Below, one piece after another: positions 28,441-37,799 of a stretch of DNA of 64,000 nucleotides (its first letter is position 1; every line of letters starts with the position of its first letter). Source of the stretch: Pacificitalea manganoxidans (GTDB lineage Bacteria > Pseudomonadota > Alphaproteobacteria > Rhodobacterales > Rhodobacteraceae); contig NZ_CP021404.1 of the NCBI RefSeq assembly GCF_002504165.1, positions 3,038,001 through 3,102,000 on the forward strand, given 5' to 3'. The notes beneath the pieces were generated by a model that ran no database searches, was not told the origin of the DNA, and saw only the letters and a program-made list of their open reading frames with translations. The translations under genes were made by a program, and so were the position numbers.

Positions 28441-29433
28441 ATGACCCTGATGCGGACCTTTCTCGGCGCTTCTGCCGGGCTTGCCCTGACTGCGGGCGCG
28501 CTCGCAGCCGAACCTGCGCTGATCTACGATCTTGGCGGCAAATACGACAAGTCGTTCAACGAATCCGCCTTCAACGGGGCGCAGCGCTGGGCGGATGAGA
28601 CCGGCGAGGACTTCCTCGAAATCGAGCTGAGCTCCGAAGCGCAGCGCGAGCAGGCTCTGCGGCGCTTTGCCGAAGCGGGCGCGAACCCGATCATCACGAC
28701 CGGTTTCGCCATGTCCTCGCCCATCGAAGGTGTGGCCCCCGATTATCCCGACACCACTTTCGTCACCATCGACGGCTATGTCGACGCGCCGAACGTGCTG
28801 ACCATCGGGTTCTCGGAGCATGAAGGGTCCTACCTTGTCGGGATGCTGGCCGCGATGGCGTCCGAATCCGACACTGTCGGCTTCATCGGGGGCATGGATG
28901 TGCCGCTGATCCGCAAATTTGCCTGTGGCTACGCGCAGGGCGTGAAAGCGGTGAAACCCGAAGCCACCGTGATTTCCAACATGACGGGCACCGATCCGTC
29001 GGCGTGGAACGACCCGGTGAAAGGCTCCGAGCTGACCAAGGCGCAGATCAGCCAAGGCGCGGATGTGATCTTTGCCGCCGCTGGCGGCACCGGCGTGGGC
29101 GTTCTGCAAACCGCCGCGGATGAGGACATCCTGTCGATCGGCGTGGACAGCAACCAAAACCACCTGCACCCCGGCAAGGTTCTGACCTCGATGCTGAAGC
29201 GCGTCGATGTCGCGGTCTATGACATCCTGAAGGCGGGTGAGGCCGAGGGCGGCATCCAGACGATGGCCCTGGAAGACGATGGCGTGGGCTATGCCGTCGA
29301 CGACAACAACCGCGACCTGATCACCGAGGACATGACCTCGGCGGTCGAGGAGGCCAAGCAGCAGATCATCGACGGCGGTGTCGAGGTGCATGACTACACC
29401 TCCGACGACAGCTGCCCTGCCCTGACCTTCTGA
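28441..29433 (+). CDS. BMP family ABC transporter substrate-binding protein
   Basis: 330 residues from the ATG at 28441. Signal peptide with cleavage near LAAEP; there is no lipobox cysteine. Bmp (Med/TmpC) fold: LIYDLGGKYDKSFNESAFNGA, ITTGFAMSSPIEGVAPDYPDT, FIGGMDVPLIRKFACGYAQG and GVDSNQN. The family binds nucleosides or related purines. It begins an operon with an ATPase and two permeases immediately downstream, giving a complete importer. Confidence 0.93.
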   Translation: MTLMRTFLGASAGLALTAGALAAEPALIYDLGGKYDKSFNESAFNGAQRWADETGEDFLEIELSSEAQREQALRRFAEAGANPIITTGFAMSSPIEGVAPDYPDTTFVTIDGYVDAPNVLTIGFSEHEGSYLVGMLAAMASESDTVGFIGGMDVPLIRKFACGYAQGVKAVKPEATVISNMTGTDPSAWNDPVKGSELTKAQISQGADVIFAAAGGTGVGVLQTAADEDILSIGVDSNQNHLHPGKVLTSMLKRVDVAVYDILKAGEAEGGIQTMALEDDGVGYAVDDNNRDLITEDMTSAVEEAKQQIIDGGVEVHDYTSDDSCPALTF

Positions 29434-29436
29434 TTG

Positions 29437-31056
29437 ATGACCGGGAGCGAAATCCAGGGGCGGCCGGAAACGGCCGCTCCCGCCATCGAGTTGCGCGGCA
29501 TCTCCAAGGCCTTTGGGCCGGTGCAGGCGAACAAGGACATCTCGATCAAGGTGGCGCCGGGCACGATCCACGGCATCATCGGCGAGAACGGCGCCGGGAA
29601 ATCGACGCTGATGTCGATCCTTTACGGCTTCTACAAGGCTGACCGGGGCGAGATCCTGATCGGCGGCAAACCGACCACCATCCCCGACAGTCAGGCCGCG
29701 ATCGCGGCGGGCATCGGCATGGTGTTTCAGCATTTCAAGCTGGTCGAGAATTTCACCGTGCTGGAGAATATCGTTCTCGGCGCGGAGGACGGCGCGCGGC
29801 TGACGCCCTCGCTGGCCAAGGCCCGCAAGGCGCTGACCGCGCTGGCCGAAGAATACGAGTTGAATGTCGATCCCGATGCGCTGATCGAGGAGATCGGCGT
29901 GGGCGCGCAGCAGCGGGTGGAGATCCTGAAGGCGCTGTATCGCCGGGCCGATATCCTCATTCTGGATGAGCCGACCGGCGTGCTGACCCCGCCCGAGGCC
30001 GACCACCTGTTCCGCATCCTGCGCAACCTGCGCGAGGAAGGCAAAACGGTCATCCTCATCACCCATAAGCTGCGCGAAATCATGGATGTGACCGATACGG
30101 TCAGCGTCATGCGGCGCGGCGAGATGACCGCGACGGTCAAGACAGCCGAGACCTCGCCCGCCGAACTGGCGGAGCTAATGGTCGGGCGCAAGGTGCTGCT
30201 GCGGGTCGAGAAGGCCCCGGCCGAACCCGGTCGCACCATTCTGGATGTGCGCGACCTGACCGTGACCGATGGCGACGGGGTGATCCGGCTGAAAGGCGTC
30301 AGCTTTGACGTGCGCGCGGGCGAGATCCTTGGCATTGCAGGCGTGGCGGGCAATGGGCAGTCGGAACTGCTGGAAGTGCTGGGCGGCATGCGCGAAGGCA
30401 CGGGCGAGGTTCGCCTCAACGACGCGCCGCTGCCGCTGTCGGGGCGTGGCGCGGATGCGCGCACCCGGCGGCAGGCTGGCATCGGCCATGTGCCCGAGGA
30501 TCGCCACCGCGAGGGGCTGATCCTTGACTATGCCGCGTGGGAAAACGTGGCTTTCGGCTATCAGGACGACCCGGCCTACACATCGGGCCTGTTCATGGAC
30601 AACAAGGCGATCCGCGCCGATACCGAAGCGAAGATGAAGCGCTTTGACGTGCGCCCGCCGAATCCGGATCTGGCGGCCAAGAATTTCTCGGGCGGGAACC
30701 AGCAGAAGGTGGTTCTGGCGCGGGAGATCGAACGCTCGCCCGAATTGCTGCTGATCGGCCAGCCGACGCGCGGGGTCGATATCGGCGCCATCGAATTCAT
30801 TCACGAACAGATCGTCGCGCTGCGCGATCAGGGTAAGGCGATCCTGCTTGTGTCGGTGGAGCTAGAGGAAATCCTCGCGCTGTCGGACCGGATCGTGGTG
30901 ATGTTCGATGGCCGCATCATGGGCGAGCGCGCCGCCGCCGCCACCGACGAACGCGAACTCGGCCTGCTGATGGCCGGGATGGAGAGCGCCCCCGCGGACA
31001 AACCCGCGTGGCAGGCCGCCGAAGAACATCTGGACAAGAACGGAGGATCCGCCTGA
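29437..31056 (+). CDS. Nucleoside/sugar-type ABC transporter ATP-binding protein, two nucleotide-binding domains
   Basis: 539 residues from the ATG at 29437. The first domain has Walker A GENGAGKST, a GVGAQQRVEILKAL signature and LILDEPTGVLTP. The second has a degenerate Walker A GVAGNGQSE, signature FSGGNQQKVVLAREI and LLIGQPTRGVD, where the usual Asp-Glu of Walker B is altered. This asymmetry is normal for BMP/ribose-type ATPases. It ends on the first base of the next start codon. Confidence 0.92.
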   Translation: MTGSEIQGRPETAAPAIELRGISKAFGPVQANKDISIKVAPGTIHGIIGENGAGKSTLMSILYGFYKADRGEILIGGKPTTIPDSQAAIAAGIGMVFQHFKLVENFTVLENIVLGAEDGARLTPSLAKARKALTALAEEYELNVDPDALIEEIGVGAQQRVEILKALYRRADILILDEPTGVLTPPEADHLFRILRNLREEGKTVILITHKLREIMDVTDTVSVMRRGEMTATVKTAETSPAELAELMVGRKVLLRVEKAPAEPGRTILDVRDLTVTDGDGVIRLKGVSFDVRAGEILGIAGVAGNGQSELLEVLGGMREGTGEVRLNDAPLPLSGRGADARTRRQAGIGHVPEDRHREGLILDYAAWENVAFGYQDDPAYTSGLFMDNKAIRADTEAKMKRFDVRPPNPDLAAKNFSGGNQQKVVLAREIERSPELLLIGQPTRGVDIGAIEFIHEQIVALRDQGKAILLVSVELEEILALSDRIVVMFDGRIMGERAAAATDERELGLLMAGMESAPADKPAWQAAEEHLDKNGGSA

Positions 31057-32150
31057 TGGACGTGGTCCCGAAGTGGGTGGACATGCTGCTAGTCCCACTG
31101 ATCAGCCTGCTCATCGCCTTTGCCCTGTCGGGGCTGGTCATCGTCGCCATTGGCGAAGACCCGGTCGCGGCGTTGAAACTGATGGTCACCGGGGCGCTCG
31201 GCTCGACCTATGGCTGGGGCTATACGCTCTATTACGCCACCAACTTCATCTTTACCGGGCTGGCGGTCGCTGTGGCGTTCCATGCACGGCTGTTCAATAT
31301 CGGCGGCGAAGGTCAGGCGACATTGGGTGGGCTGGGCGTGGCGCTGATCGCGCTTTACATCCCGTGGCCGCATTGGGCGCTGGCCCTGCCCGCGGCCATG
31401 ATCGCTGCGGCGTTGTTCGGCGCGGCGTGGGCGTGGCTGCCCGGCGTGCTGCAAGCCTATCGCGGCAGCCATATCGTCATCACCACGATCATGTTCAACT
31501 TCATCGCGGGTGGCCTGCTGAACTACCTGCTGGTCAACCACATGCGCCCGCCCGGTTCGATGGACCCGTCGACGGCGCGATTCCCCGAGGCCACGCATCT
31601 GCCCACGCTGCATGACGTGTTGGGGGTGTTCGGCATCGAATTTTCGCGCGCGGCACCGGCCAATATCTCGTTCCTGATCGCGATCCTTGCCTGTGTGTTC
31701 GTCTGGGCGCTGATCTGGCGCACACGCTTTGGCTACGAGCTGCGCGCCTATGGTCATTCGGAGCCTGCCGCCGTCTATGCCGGGATTTCGCCCAAGCGGA
31801 TCGTCGTCTGGGCGATGCTGATTTCCGGCGCGCTGGCGGGGATGATGGCGATCAACAACGTTATGGGCGAAGCCGAACGTCTGGTGCTGAATGCCGTCGA
31901 AGGCGCGGGCTTTATCGGGATTGCCGTGGCGCTGATGGGCCGCAACCATCCGCTGGGTGTGCTGCTGGCCGCGATCCTGTTCGGATTTCTGTATCAAGGC
32001 GGGGCCGAACTGGCGCTGTGGACGGCGATCCCGCGCGAGTTGATCGTGGTCATTCAGGCGCTGGTGATCCTGCTGACCGGGGCGCTGGACAATATGGTGC
32101 GGATGCCGATCGAGCGGTTCTACATCGCCCGGCGGCTGAGACGGACCTGA
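31056..32150 (+). CDS. ABC transporter permease, BMP-type importer, subunit 1
   Basis: 364 residues from the ATG overlapping the ATPase stop by one base. About ten membrane helices; the conserved YTLYYATNFIFTGLAVAVAFHARLFNIGGEGQ region, GSHIVITTIMFNFIA, and GYELRAYGHSEPAAVYAGISPKR are typical of BPD_transp_2 (nucleoside/branched-chain) permeases. Partner of the following permease. Confidence 0.92.
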   Translation: MDVVPKWVDMLLVPLISLLIAFALSGLVIVAIGEDPVAALKLMVTGALGSTYGWGYTLYYATNFIFTGLAVAVAFHARLFNIGGEGQATLGGLGVALIALYIPWPHWALALPAAMIAAALFGAAWAWLPGVLQAYRGSHIVITTIMFNFIAGGLLNYLLVNHMRPPGSMDPSTARFPEATHLPTLHDVLGVFGIEFSRAAPANISFLIAILACVFVWALIWRTRFGYELRAYGHSEPAAVYAGISPKRIVVWAMLISGALAGMMAINNVMGEAERLVLNAVEGAGFIGIAVALMGRNHPLGVLLAAILFGFLYQGGAELALWTAIPRELIVVIQALVILLTGALDNMVRMPIERFYIARRLRRT

Positions 32151-32165
32151 GGAACGGAGCGCGCG

Positions 32166-33131
32166 ATGGATTTCCTGACGATCATCCAGATCCTCGATTC
32201 GACCCTGCGTCTGGCGACGCCGCTGCTGCTGGCCTGTCTGGCGGGGCTTTTTTCTGAACGCGCCGGTGTCATCGACATCGGACTGGAGGGGAAGATGCTG
32301 ATCGCGGCGTTCACCTCCGCCGCGATTGCCGCGATGACCGGTTCGGTCTGGATCGGGCTGCTGGCGGGGATCGGCGCGTCGATCCTGCTGTCGCTGGTGC
32401 ATGGGCTGGCTTCGATCACGTTTCGCGGCAATCAGCTGATTTCCGGCGTCGCGATCAATTTTCTCGCCTCCGGCCTAACGGTTCTGGTGGCGCAGACATG
32501 GTTCAAGCAAGGGGGCCGCACGCCGTCGTTGATGGGGGGCGCCCGGTTCGAGCAGATCCGCCTGCCCTTTGCGAACGAGATCATCGACATCCCCATTTTC
32601 GGCCCGATTTACGCGGAGCTTCTGTCGGGGCATTCGATCCTTGTCTATGTCGGGCTGCTATGCGTGCCGCTGACATGGTATGTGCTGTTTCGCACCCGGT
32701 TCGGGCTGCGCCTGCGCGCGGTGGGCGAAAACCCCGCCGCCGTCGATACCGCCGGTGTATCCGTCGCGGGCATCCGCTACGCGGCGGTGATTATCGCCGG
32801 GGTGCTGTGCGGCATTGCCGGGGCCTATCTGGCGACCGGATTGCAGGCGGGCTTCGTCAAGGACATGACCGCCGGGCGCGGCTACATGGCGCTGGCGGCG
32901 CTGATCTTCGCGAAGTGGCGGCCTTGGTATGCGCTTTATGCCACGCTGCTGTTCGGGCTGCTGCAAGCGTTGGCGCTGCGCTATCAGAATATCGATCTGG
33001 GCGTGATCACCATTCCCGTGCAGTTCATGGACAGCCTGCCCTACATCCTGACCGTCGTGATCCTAGCCGGTTTTGTCGGCCGGGCGATCCCGCCGCGGGC
33101 CGGTGGGCAACCCTATGTGAAAGAACGCTAA
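32166..33131 (+). CDS. ABC transporter permease, BMP-type importer, subunit 2
   Basis: 321 residues, starting 15 bases after subunit 1 with a GGAACGGAG-like ribosome site. Helices and motifs are of the BPD_transp_2 family: FSERAGVIDIGLEGKML, GNQLISGVAINFLASG, GLRLRAVGENPAAVDTAGVSV and GRGYMALAALIFAKW. It completes the heterodimeric channel. Confidence 0.92.
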   Translation: MDFLTIIQILDSTLRLATPLLLACLAGLFSERAGVIDIGLEGKMLIAAFTSAAIAAMTGSVWIGLLAGIGASILLSLVHGLASITFRGNQLISGVAINFLASGLTVLVAQTWFKQGGRTPSLMGGARFEQIRLPFANEIIDIPIFGPIYAELLSGHSILVYVGLLCVPLTWYVLFRTRFGLRLRAVGENPAAVDTAGVSVAGIRYAAVIIAGVLCGIAGAYLATGLQAGFVKDMTAGRGYMALAALIFAKWRPWYALYATLLFGLLQALALRYQNIDLGVITIPVQFMDSLPYILTVVILAGFVGRAIPPRAGGQPYVKER

Positions 33132-33137
33132 CCCTGT

Positions 33138-33165
33138 TTCCGCCCCCTCGGCACGGGGGGCGGAA
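33138..33165 (+). terminator. Possible terminator hairpin after the importer operon
   Basis: Ten-base stem TTCCGCCCCC/GGGGGCGGAA with an 8-base loop, 7 bases after the last permease stop. It lacks an immediate T-run, so it may be a weak or partial terminator or a 3'-end stabilising hairpin. Confidence 0.4.
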
Positions 33166-33236
33166 GGCGTCATCTATTTTCGCCGAGCTGACGCAGGGGG
33201 ATTGCCAATGCTGCGGTGCCGCGTTTATGAGAGCCC

Positions 33237-34157
33237 ATGCAGATTTACCTCCCGATAGCCGAGGTTTCGGTCAACGCCTTTCTCCTTCTGGGGCTCGGAG
33301 GGCTGGTCGGGCTGCTGTCGGGCATGTTCGGGGTCGGGGGCGGCTTTCTGATCACGCCGCTGCTGTTCTTCATCGGTATTCCGCCGACCGTGGCCGTGGC
33401 CACCGGCGCCAACCAGATCGTCGCATCGTCCTTTTCCGGCGTGCTGGCGCATCTGAAGCGCAAGACCGTGGATTTGCGGATGGGCACCGTGCTGCTGATC
33501 GGCGGTCTGGTCGGGGCGGCAGCCGGGATCGCCCTGTTCAACTATCTAAAGACGCTGGGACAGGTCGATCTGCTGGTCACCCTGTTCTACGTCGTCTTTC
33601 TGGGGATCGTCGGCGCGCTGATGCTGGTGGAAAGCCTGCGCGCCCTGCGCCGCGCCCGAGGGGCCAAGGGGCCGATCCGCAAGCGCAAGCAGCGCAACTG
33701 GGTCCATACTTGGCCGTTGAAAGTGAAATTCCGCACCTCTGGGCTTTATATCTCGGCCATTCCGGTTCTGCTGGTCGGGGCGTCTGTCGGGGTGCTGGCG
33801 GCAATCATGGGGGTCGGGGGCGGCTTTATCATGGTGCCTGCAATGATCTATATCCTCGGCATGCCGACCAAGGTGGTCGTGGGCACGTCGCTGTTTCAGA
33901 TCATCTTTGTCTCCAGCTTCACCACCATCATGCACGCCACCACCAACTACGCGGTGGATATGGCGCTGGCGGTTCTGCTGATCATCGGCGGCGTGATCGG
34001 CGCGCAGTTCGGCACGATGATCGGCTACCGGCTCAAGGCGGAACAATTGCGGGTGCTGCTGGCCATCGTCGTGCTGGCCGTCTGTGTGAAGCTGGGTCTG
34101 GATCTGGTGCTGCAACCGAGCGAGCTTTACTCCATCGCCGAGCGGGGTCAGGGCTGA
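33237..34157 (+). CDS. TauE/SafE family sulfite/organosulfonate exporter-like permease
   Basis: 306 residues with about eight membrane helices in two inverted halves. Each half has the family glycine motif (GMFGVGGGFLITPLLFFIGIP and AIMGVGGGFIMVPAMIYILGMP), and NQIVASSFSG is present. TauE/SafE proteins export small sulfonates or sulfite or take up small acids; the substrate is unknown. It overlaps the next gene by one base, the usual alphaproteobacterial pairing with TIGR02186. Confidence 0.9.
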   Translation: MQIYLPIAEVSVNAFLLLGLGGLVGLLSGMFGVGGGFLITPLLFFIGIPPTVAVATGANQIVASSFSGVLAHLKRKTVDLRMGTVLLIGGLVGAAAGIALFNYLKTLGQVDLLVTLFYVVFLGIVGALMLVESLRALRRARGAKGPIRKRKQRNWVHTWPLKVKFRTSGLYISAIPVLLVGASVGVLAAIMGVGGGFIMVPAMIYILGMPTKVVVGTSLFQIIFVSSFTTIMHATTNYAVDMALAVLLIIGGVIGAQFGTMIGYRLKAEQLRVLLAIVVLAVCVKLGLDLVLQPSELYSIAERGQG

Positions 34158-34918
34158 TGCGCGCGCGCGGGATCGCGCTGCTGCTGGCGCTGTGCCTGTT
34201 GCCCCTGCGGCTGACGGCACAGGAAATCGTCGCCGATCTGTCCCAATACCGGGTGTCGATCGACGCGCGGTTCGATGGCTCCCAGATCCTGATCTTTGGT
34301 GCGGTCAAACGCGACGGCTCCCCCGAGGCGGCGAAGCCGGTCGATGTGATCGTCACCGTTGCGGGGCCGCCGGAGTTGATCACCGTGCGCCGCAAGGAAC
34401 GCGTGGCCGGGATCTGGATCAACACCCGGTCGGTGGACATGACGCGGGTGCCGTCCTTCTACAAGATCGCGACATCCGCGCCGCTGCCGCTGATCGTGAG
34501 CGAAGAGACCGACCGTGAATACCGGATCTCTATCCCGCGCGCGGTGCAGGCGGAGGGCAGCGGCGCCGATTACGACGGGGCGTTCCCTGAGGCGCTGATC
34601 CGCATCCGCAGCGATAACGGGCTCTATGCCCTGCGCGAAAATGCGGTCCGGCTGCGCAATGACACGCTGTTTCGCACCGAGATCGGCCTGCCGGCCAATC
34701 TGGTTGAGGGCGATTACACGACGCGCATTTTCCTGATGCGGGAGGGCGAGTTGATCGCCCGCTATGAAACCCAGATCGGCGTGCGCAAGGTCGGGTTGGA
34801 GCGGTTTCTGTATACCCTCGCCCACGAACAGGCGCTGATCTACGCACTGGTATCGCTGTTTATCGCAATCGTCGCGGGCTGGAGCGCGAGCGCCCTGTTC
34901 CGCTATGTGCGCGGCTGA
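34157..34918 (+). CDS. TIGR02186 / Alph_Pro_TM family protein
   Basis: 253 residues from the ATG overlapping the TauE stop. Signal peptide (ends LRLTAQE), an extracytoplasmic domain with LSQYRVSIDARFDGSQILIFGAVK and WINTRSVDMTRVPSFYKIATSAP, and a C-terminal membrane helix (ALIYALVSLFIAIVAGWSA). This matches the family restricted to Alphaproteobacteria and found next to TauE/SafE. The function is unknown; it is likely an accessory subunit. Confidence 0.88.
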   Translation: MRARGIALLLALCLLPLRLTAQEIVADLSQYRVSIDARFDGSQILIFGAVKRDGSPEAAKPVDVIVTVAGPPELITVRRKERVAGIWINTRSVDMTRVPSFYKIATSAPLPLIVSEETDREYRISIPRAVQAEGSGADYDGAFPEALIRIRSDNGLYALRENAVRLRNDTLFRTEIGLPANLVEGDYTTRIFLMREGELIARYETQIGVRKVGLERFLYTLAHEQALIYALVSLFIAIVAGWSASALFRYVRG

Positions 34919-34949
34919 TCCCGGATCGCGGCCAGCGGGGTAACGCGGT

Positions 34950-36515
34950 TTAGCCGGTATCCGCCTGATCGCTCTGGGCATCGAGGCGCAGCACCGGCGC
35001 GGCGGCTTGTTTCAGATCATCGACCGAAAGCGGCGCTGCGGGCCGCGCCAGCCGGTTGCGCATGACCCAGTGCAGCCGATGTTCCGCGCGGGTGATCGCC
35101 ACATACGCCAACCGTTTCCACAAAGGCTGCCCCGCTTCGGTCCGGCCCATGCGGGCGGCAGCCCAGAGATCAGGCGCGAAGACCTGCACTTCGGGCCATT
35201 GCGAGCCTTGCGCCTTGTGGATCGTCACCGCCGCGCCATGCAGGAACGTGGCCCCCATCCGGGCGGCATAGGGGATAAAGGGTTCTTCTTCGTCGGGCAT
35301 CTCGATTTTGACGATGGAGGCGGCGGAAAGCTCCGGCTCCGGCGCACCGATGACATGCAGACGCGAAAACCCCGGCTTGCGCCCGGGCCCCAGATAAACG
35401 ACCTGCGCGCCTTTGATGAGCCCGCGCGCTTCCAGATCCAGCCGCTTCTTGCGGTGCTTCAGCGGCAGTTCGATACCATCGCAGATTAGCGGTTCCCCGG
35501 GCAGGAGCGCATCGCCCGGCGCGCCAAAGGCCGCGCGGAAGGCATGGATCAGGCGGATGCGCGTGGCATTGCGCCAGACTAGCACCGGCGAACGCGCCAT
35601 CAGATCGGATTCGACCCGCCCCGACATCACCACCCGGTCATCGCGGGCGGCGGCCTGTTCGACCAGCCGCTCGAAATCTTCGAACCCGACGCTGTCATCG
35701 GCCAGCGCATGTGCCAGATCCAGAATCGGGTTGTCGTCGGCCTGCCGGTGCACCCGGCTCAGGATCAGTTGCCGGTCTTCGGGCAGGGTTTCGAACACCA
35801 TCGCGCCAGACTGGTTCACCGGCGCCAACTGCGCCGGATCACCGAAAAGGATCAGGGTGGGAAAGATTTCCTTCAGATCCTCGAACTGGCGGGTGTCGAG
35901 CATCGAGGCTTCGTCGATGAAGCCGATATCCAGCGGCTCCTCCCGCCGTTTCCAGCCGGTGATGAAATCCGAGCCACGCAGACCCGCCGCCGCCAGCGCG
36001 CCGGGGATGGACCGATTGGCCTGAAAGAACGCCAGCGCCCGGTCAAGCGCGATGTCGGTCAGACCTTCGATCTGCGGGCGTTCGCCATTGCCCGCGAGCC
36101 ATTCCGCGATGCGCTCATATTCGGGGTCATAGACCGGGGTATAGAGAATGCGATGGATCGTCGTCGCGGGAACGCCGCGGTTGCGCAGCACGCTGGCGGC
36201 CTTGTTCGTGGGCGCGAGGATGGCGAGCGTGCGCCGTTCCTTGCGGCGTTTGCCCTCCCAATCGCCCGAGACGACATCGACGCCTGCCTCCTCCAACGCC
36301 TCACCCAGCCGGGCCAGCAGCAACGTCTTGCCCGAGCCGGCCTTGCCGATCACGGCGAGCACCTTGCTGTCGCGATCCGATCCGGCAGGGTGCACGGTGT
36401 CGTTTTCGAGGTCCACCCCGGCGGCGGCGAGCGCCTCGCTCATACGGTCCCAAGCCTCGGCCTGATCGTCCGAGAAGGGAAGTTGCGGGGCTTTGATGAC
36501 AGGCAGATCGGACAT
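34950..36515 (-). CDS. RecD-like/UvrD-family ATP-dependent helicase
   Basis: 521 residues from the ATG at 36515 (MSDLPVIKAPQLPF). Walker A GKAGSGKTLLLARL is near residue 50. AILAPTNKAASVLR (motif Ia), FIDEASMLD (Walker B), FGDPAQLAPV (motif III), and the C-terminal TIHKAQGSQWPEVQVF and YVAITRAEHRLHWV complete a superfamily 1B-like core. No RecB or RecC partner is present. It is probably a DNA repair or replication helicase acting alone. Convergent with TIGR02186. Confidence 0.88.
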   Translation of the reverse strand: MSDLPVIKAPQLPFSDDQAEAWDRMSEALAAAGVDLENDTVHPAGSDRDSKVLAVIGKAGSGKTLLLARLGEALEEAGVDVVSGDWEGKRRKERRTLAILAPTNKAASVLRNRGVPATTIHRILYTPVYDPEYERIAEWLAGNGERPQIEGLTDIALDRALAFFQANRSIPGALAAAGLRGSDFITGWKRREEPLDIGFIDEASMLDTRQFEDLKEIFPTLILFGDPAQLAPVNQSGAMVFETLPEDRQLILSRVHRQADDNPILDLAHALADDSVGFEDFERLVEQAAARDDRVVMSGRVESDLMARSPVLVWRNATRIRLIHAFRAAFGAPGDALLPGEPLICDGIELPLKHRKKRLDLEARGLIKGAQVVYLGPGRKPGFSRLHVIGAPEPELSAASIVKIEMPDEEEPFIPYAARMGATFLHGAAVTIHKAQGSQWPEVQVFAPDLWAAARMGRTEAGQPLWKRLAYVAITRAEHRLHWVMRNRLARPAAPLSVDDLKQAAAPVLRLDAQSDQADTG

Positions 36516-36596
36516 GGCGCGACCATAGCTGCGCGCAGGGATCAGCACCAGCAGAAGGCAGGCTGACGCGCGGGGAGCCGGACGGGCCCGGACCGG

Positions 36597-37307
36597 TCAC
36601 ACCACGATCAGGCCGTAACTCAGCGCGCGGGCGACCGCGTGGGTGGTGTTGAGCGCGCCGAGCTTATTGCGGGCGGATTCGATATAGACCCGCAGGGTGT
36701 GTTCGGAAATCCGAAGCACCAGCGCCGCCTGCGCGCGGTTCATGCCTTGGGCGATGCAGGTGATCGCGGCCACCTCACGCGGGGACAGGCTTGGCAGGGG
36801 CAGCGCGGCTTCGGGTTCGAACTCCAGCGCCTTTTTATTGAATTCATGGGAAATGATGATCAGCGGGTGGCAGTGTTCTTCGATGAAGGCGGACCATGCC
36901 GGATCATCGCAATTGTGGGAGACGGTAAAGAGCGCGAATTGCCCCGCCGGGCCGCGCATCGGGATGGAATAGCCCTGATTGCCGACACCGTGGGCAATGG
37001 CGTCTTTCAAAAACTCCCGCGCCTGCCGGGACGACCAATCAACGGATTTCCAGTTCACCGGCGTGAAGCTTTGCACGCAACCAAACACGACCGGATCGAG
37101 GCTCAGGTAATTGCGCTCAAGATAGCGGTCGACCCATTCGGCGCTATAGGTGCCGACACCGTAGCGATCGCCCAGACTGTTGACCCAATGATACACCGCG
37201 TGTTCGACGCCCAACGCATCGCGGGTGGTCATGATCGCATCCTGCAATTCGCAAAATGTCCGGGCGGATTGCGTCTGTCGCAAGCTATCAAGCAAATCGG
37301 CGTGCAT
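36597..37307 (-). CDS. LuxR-family quorum-sensing-type regulator (LuxR solo)
   Basis: 236 residues. N-terminal autoinducer-binding domain and C-terminal LuxR HTH (LSPREVAAITCIAQGMNRAQAALVLRISEHTLRVYIESARNKLGA). In TraR numbering the AHL pocket residues are kept: W57 and Y61 in EWVDRY, D70-P71 in YLSLDPVV, W85 in TPVNW, and the Gly of NQGYSIP near 113. No luxI-type synthase occurs in the window. It probably senses its own or foreign acyl-homoserine lactones. It lies upstream of the helicase gene on the same strand with an 81-base gap. Confidence 0.9.
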   Translation of the reverse strand: MHADLLDSLRQTQSARTFCELQDAIMTTRDALGVEHAVYHWVNSLGDRYGVGTYSAEWVDRYLERNYLSLDPVVFGCVQSFTPVNWKSVDWSSRQAREFLKDAIAHGVGNQGYSIPMRGPAGQFALFTVSHNCDDPAWSAFIEEHCHPLIIISHEFNKKALEFEPEAALPLPSLSPREVAAITCIAQGMNRAQAALVLRISEHTLRVYIESARNKLGALNTTHAVARALSYGLIVV

Positions 37308-37799
37308 TAAACGCTCCCCCGGCGCGTGGCCTCCCGGTGGCGAAGCGCGCAGGGTTCCGCGATCAGCACCGTATTCGCAAGCTGATCCGCAAGAGTGACC
37401 TACCCGTTTCGTGTCGCGAAGCTGCTCAATTCAGCCAACACGCCGATCATCCAAACATCCCGAATCCTGCGCCCGTCGCCGATGTCCCGTCAGCGCCTGC
37501 GAAGCGGTTTCGCAGGAGGAAAAATCACATGATCCCGGCCCTAGGCTCGCCAATTTGAGGGAGTTGCGTCAAGTGAAATCCCTGATTTCATTGGAGTTTG
37601 CGTTTGTGAAAATCGCCTTTTCATTAATTTATTGTGGGTATTCAACGGCGTGCGCAGCGCCATGACGTTGCGGAAGTGACGGGCATATAGCGGGCTGTCC
37701 CGCCGTAGATAGAAGCCCCCCCTGCACCCCCGAAAACAAGTAGACCGGATCGCGGGGGCGATCCGGTCTATGGCCTTCTCCGAAAGCTGCGTAAAGACG
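37308..37799. other. Non-coding region between luxR and ccr
   Basis: 492 bases between two minus-strand genes. Bases 37560-37680 are clearly AT-richer than the surroundings. They include a 17-base dyad, TGAAATC-CCT-GATTTCA at 37574-37590, of the right size for a LuxR-type operator but without a match to the classic lux box. The ccr terminator lies at 37741-37770. Short ORFs here lack coding character. Confidence 0.5.
37741..37770 (-). terminator. Intrinsic terminator of ccr
   Basis: Perfect 12-base stem TAGACCGGATCG/CGATCCGGTCTA with a 6-base loop, 30 bases past the ccr stop. On the minus strand it is followed by CTTGTTTTC, a usable T-tract. Confidence 0.75.

Noticed and set aside
33132-33236. 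Extra small gene between the importer operon and TauE
   Set aside because: Only a hairpin and short frames without ribosome sites are present.
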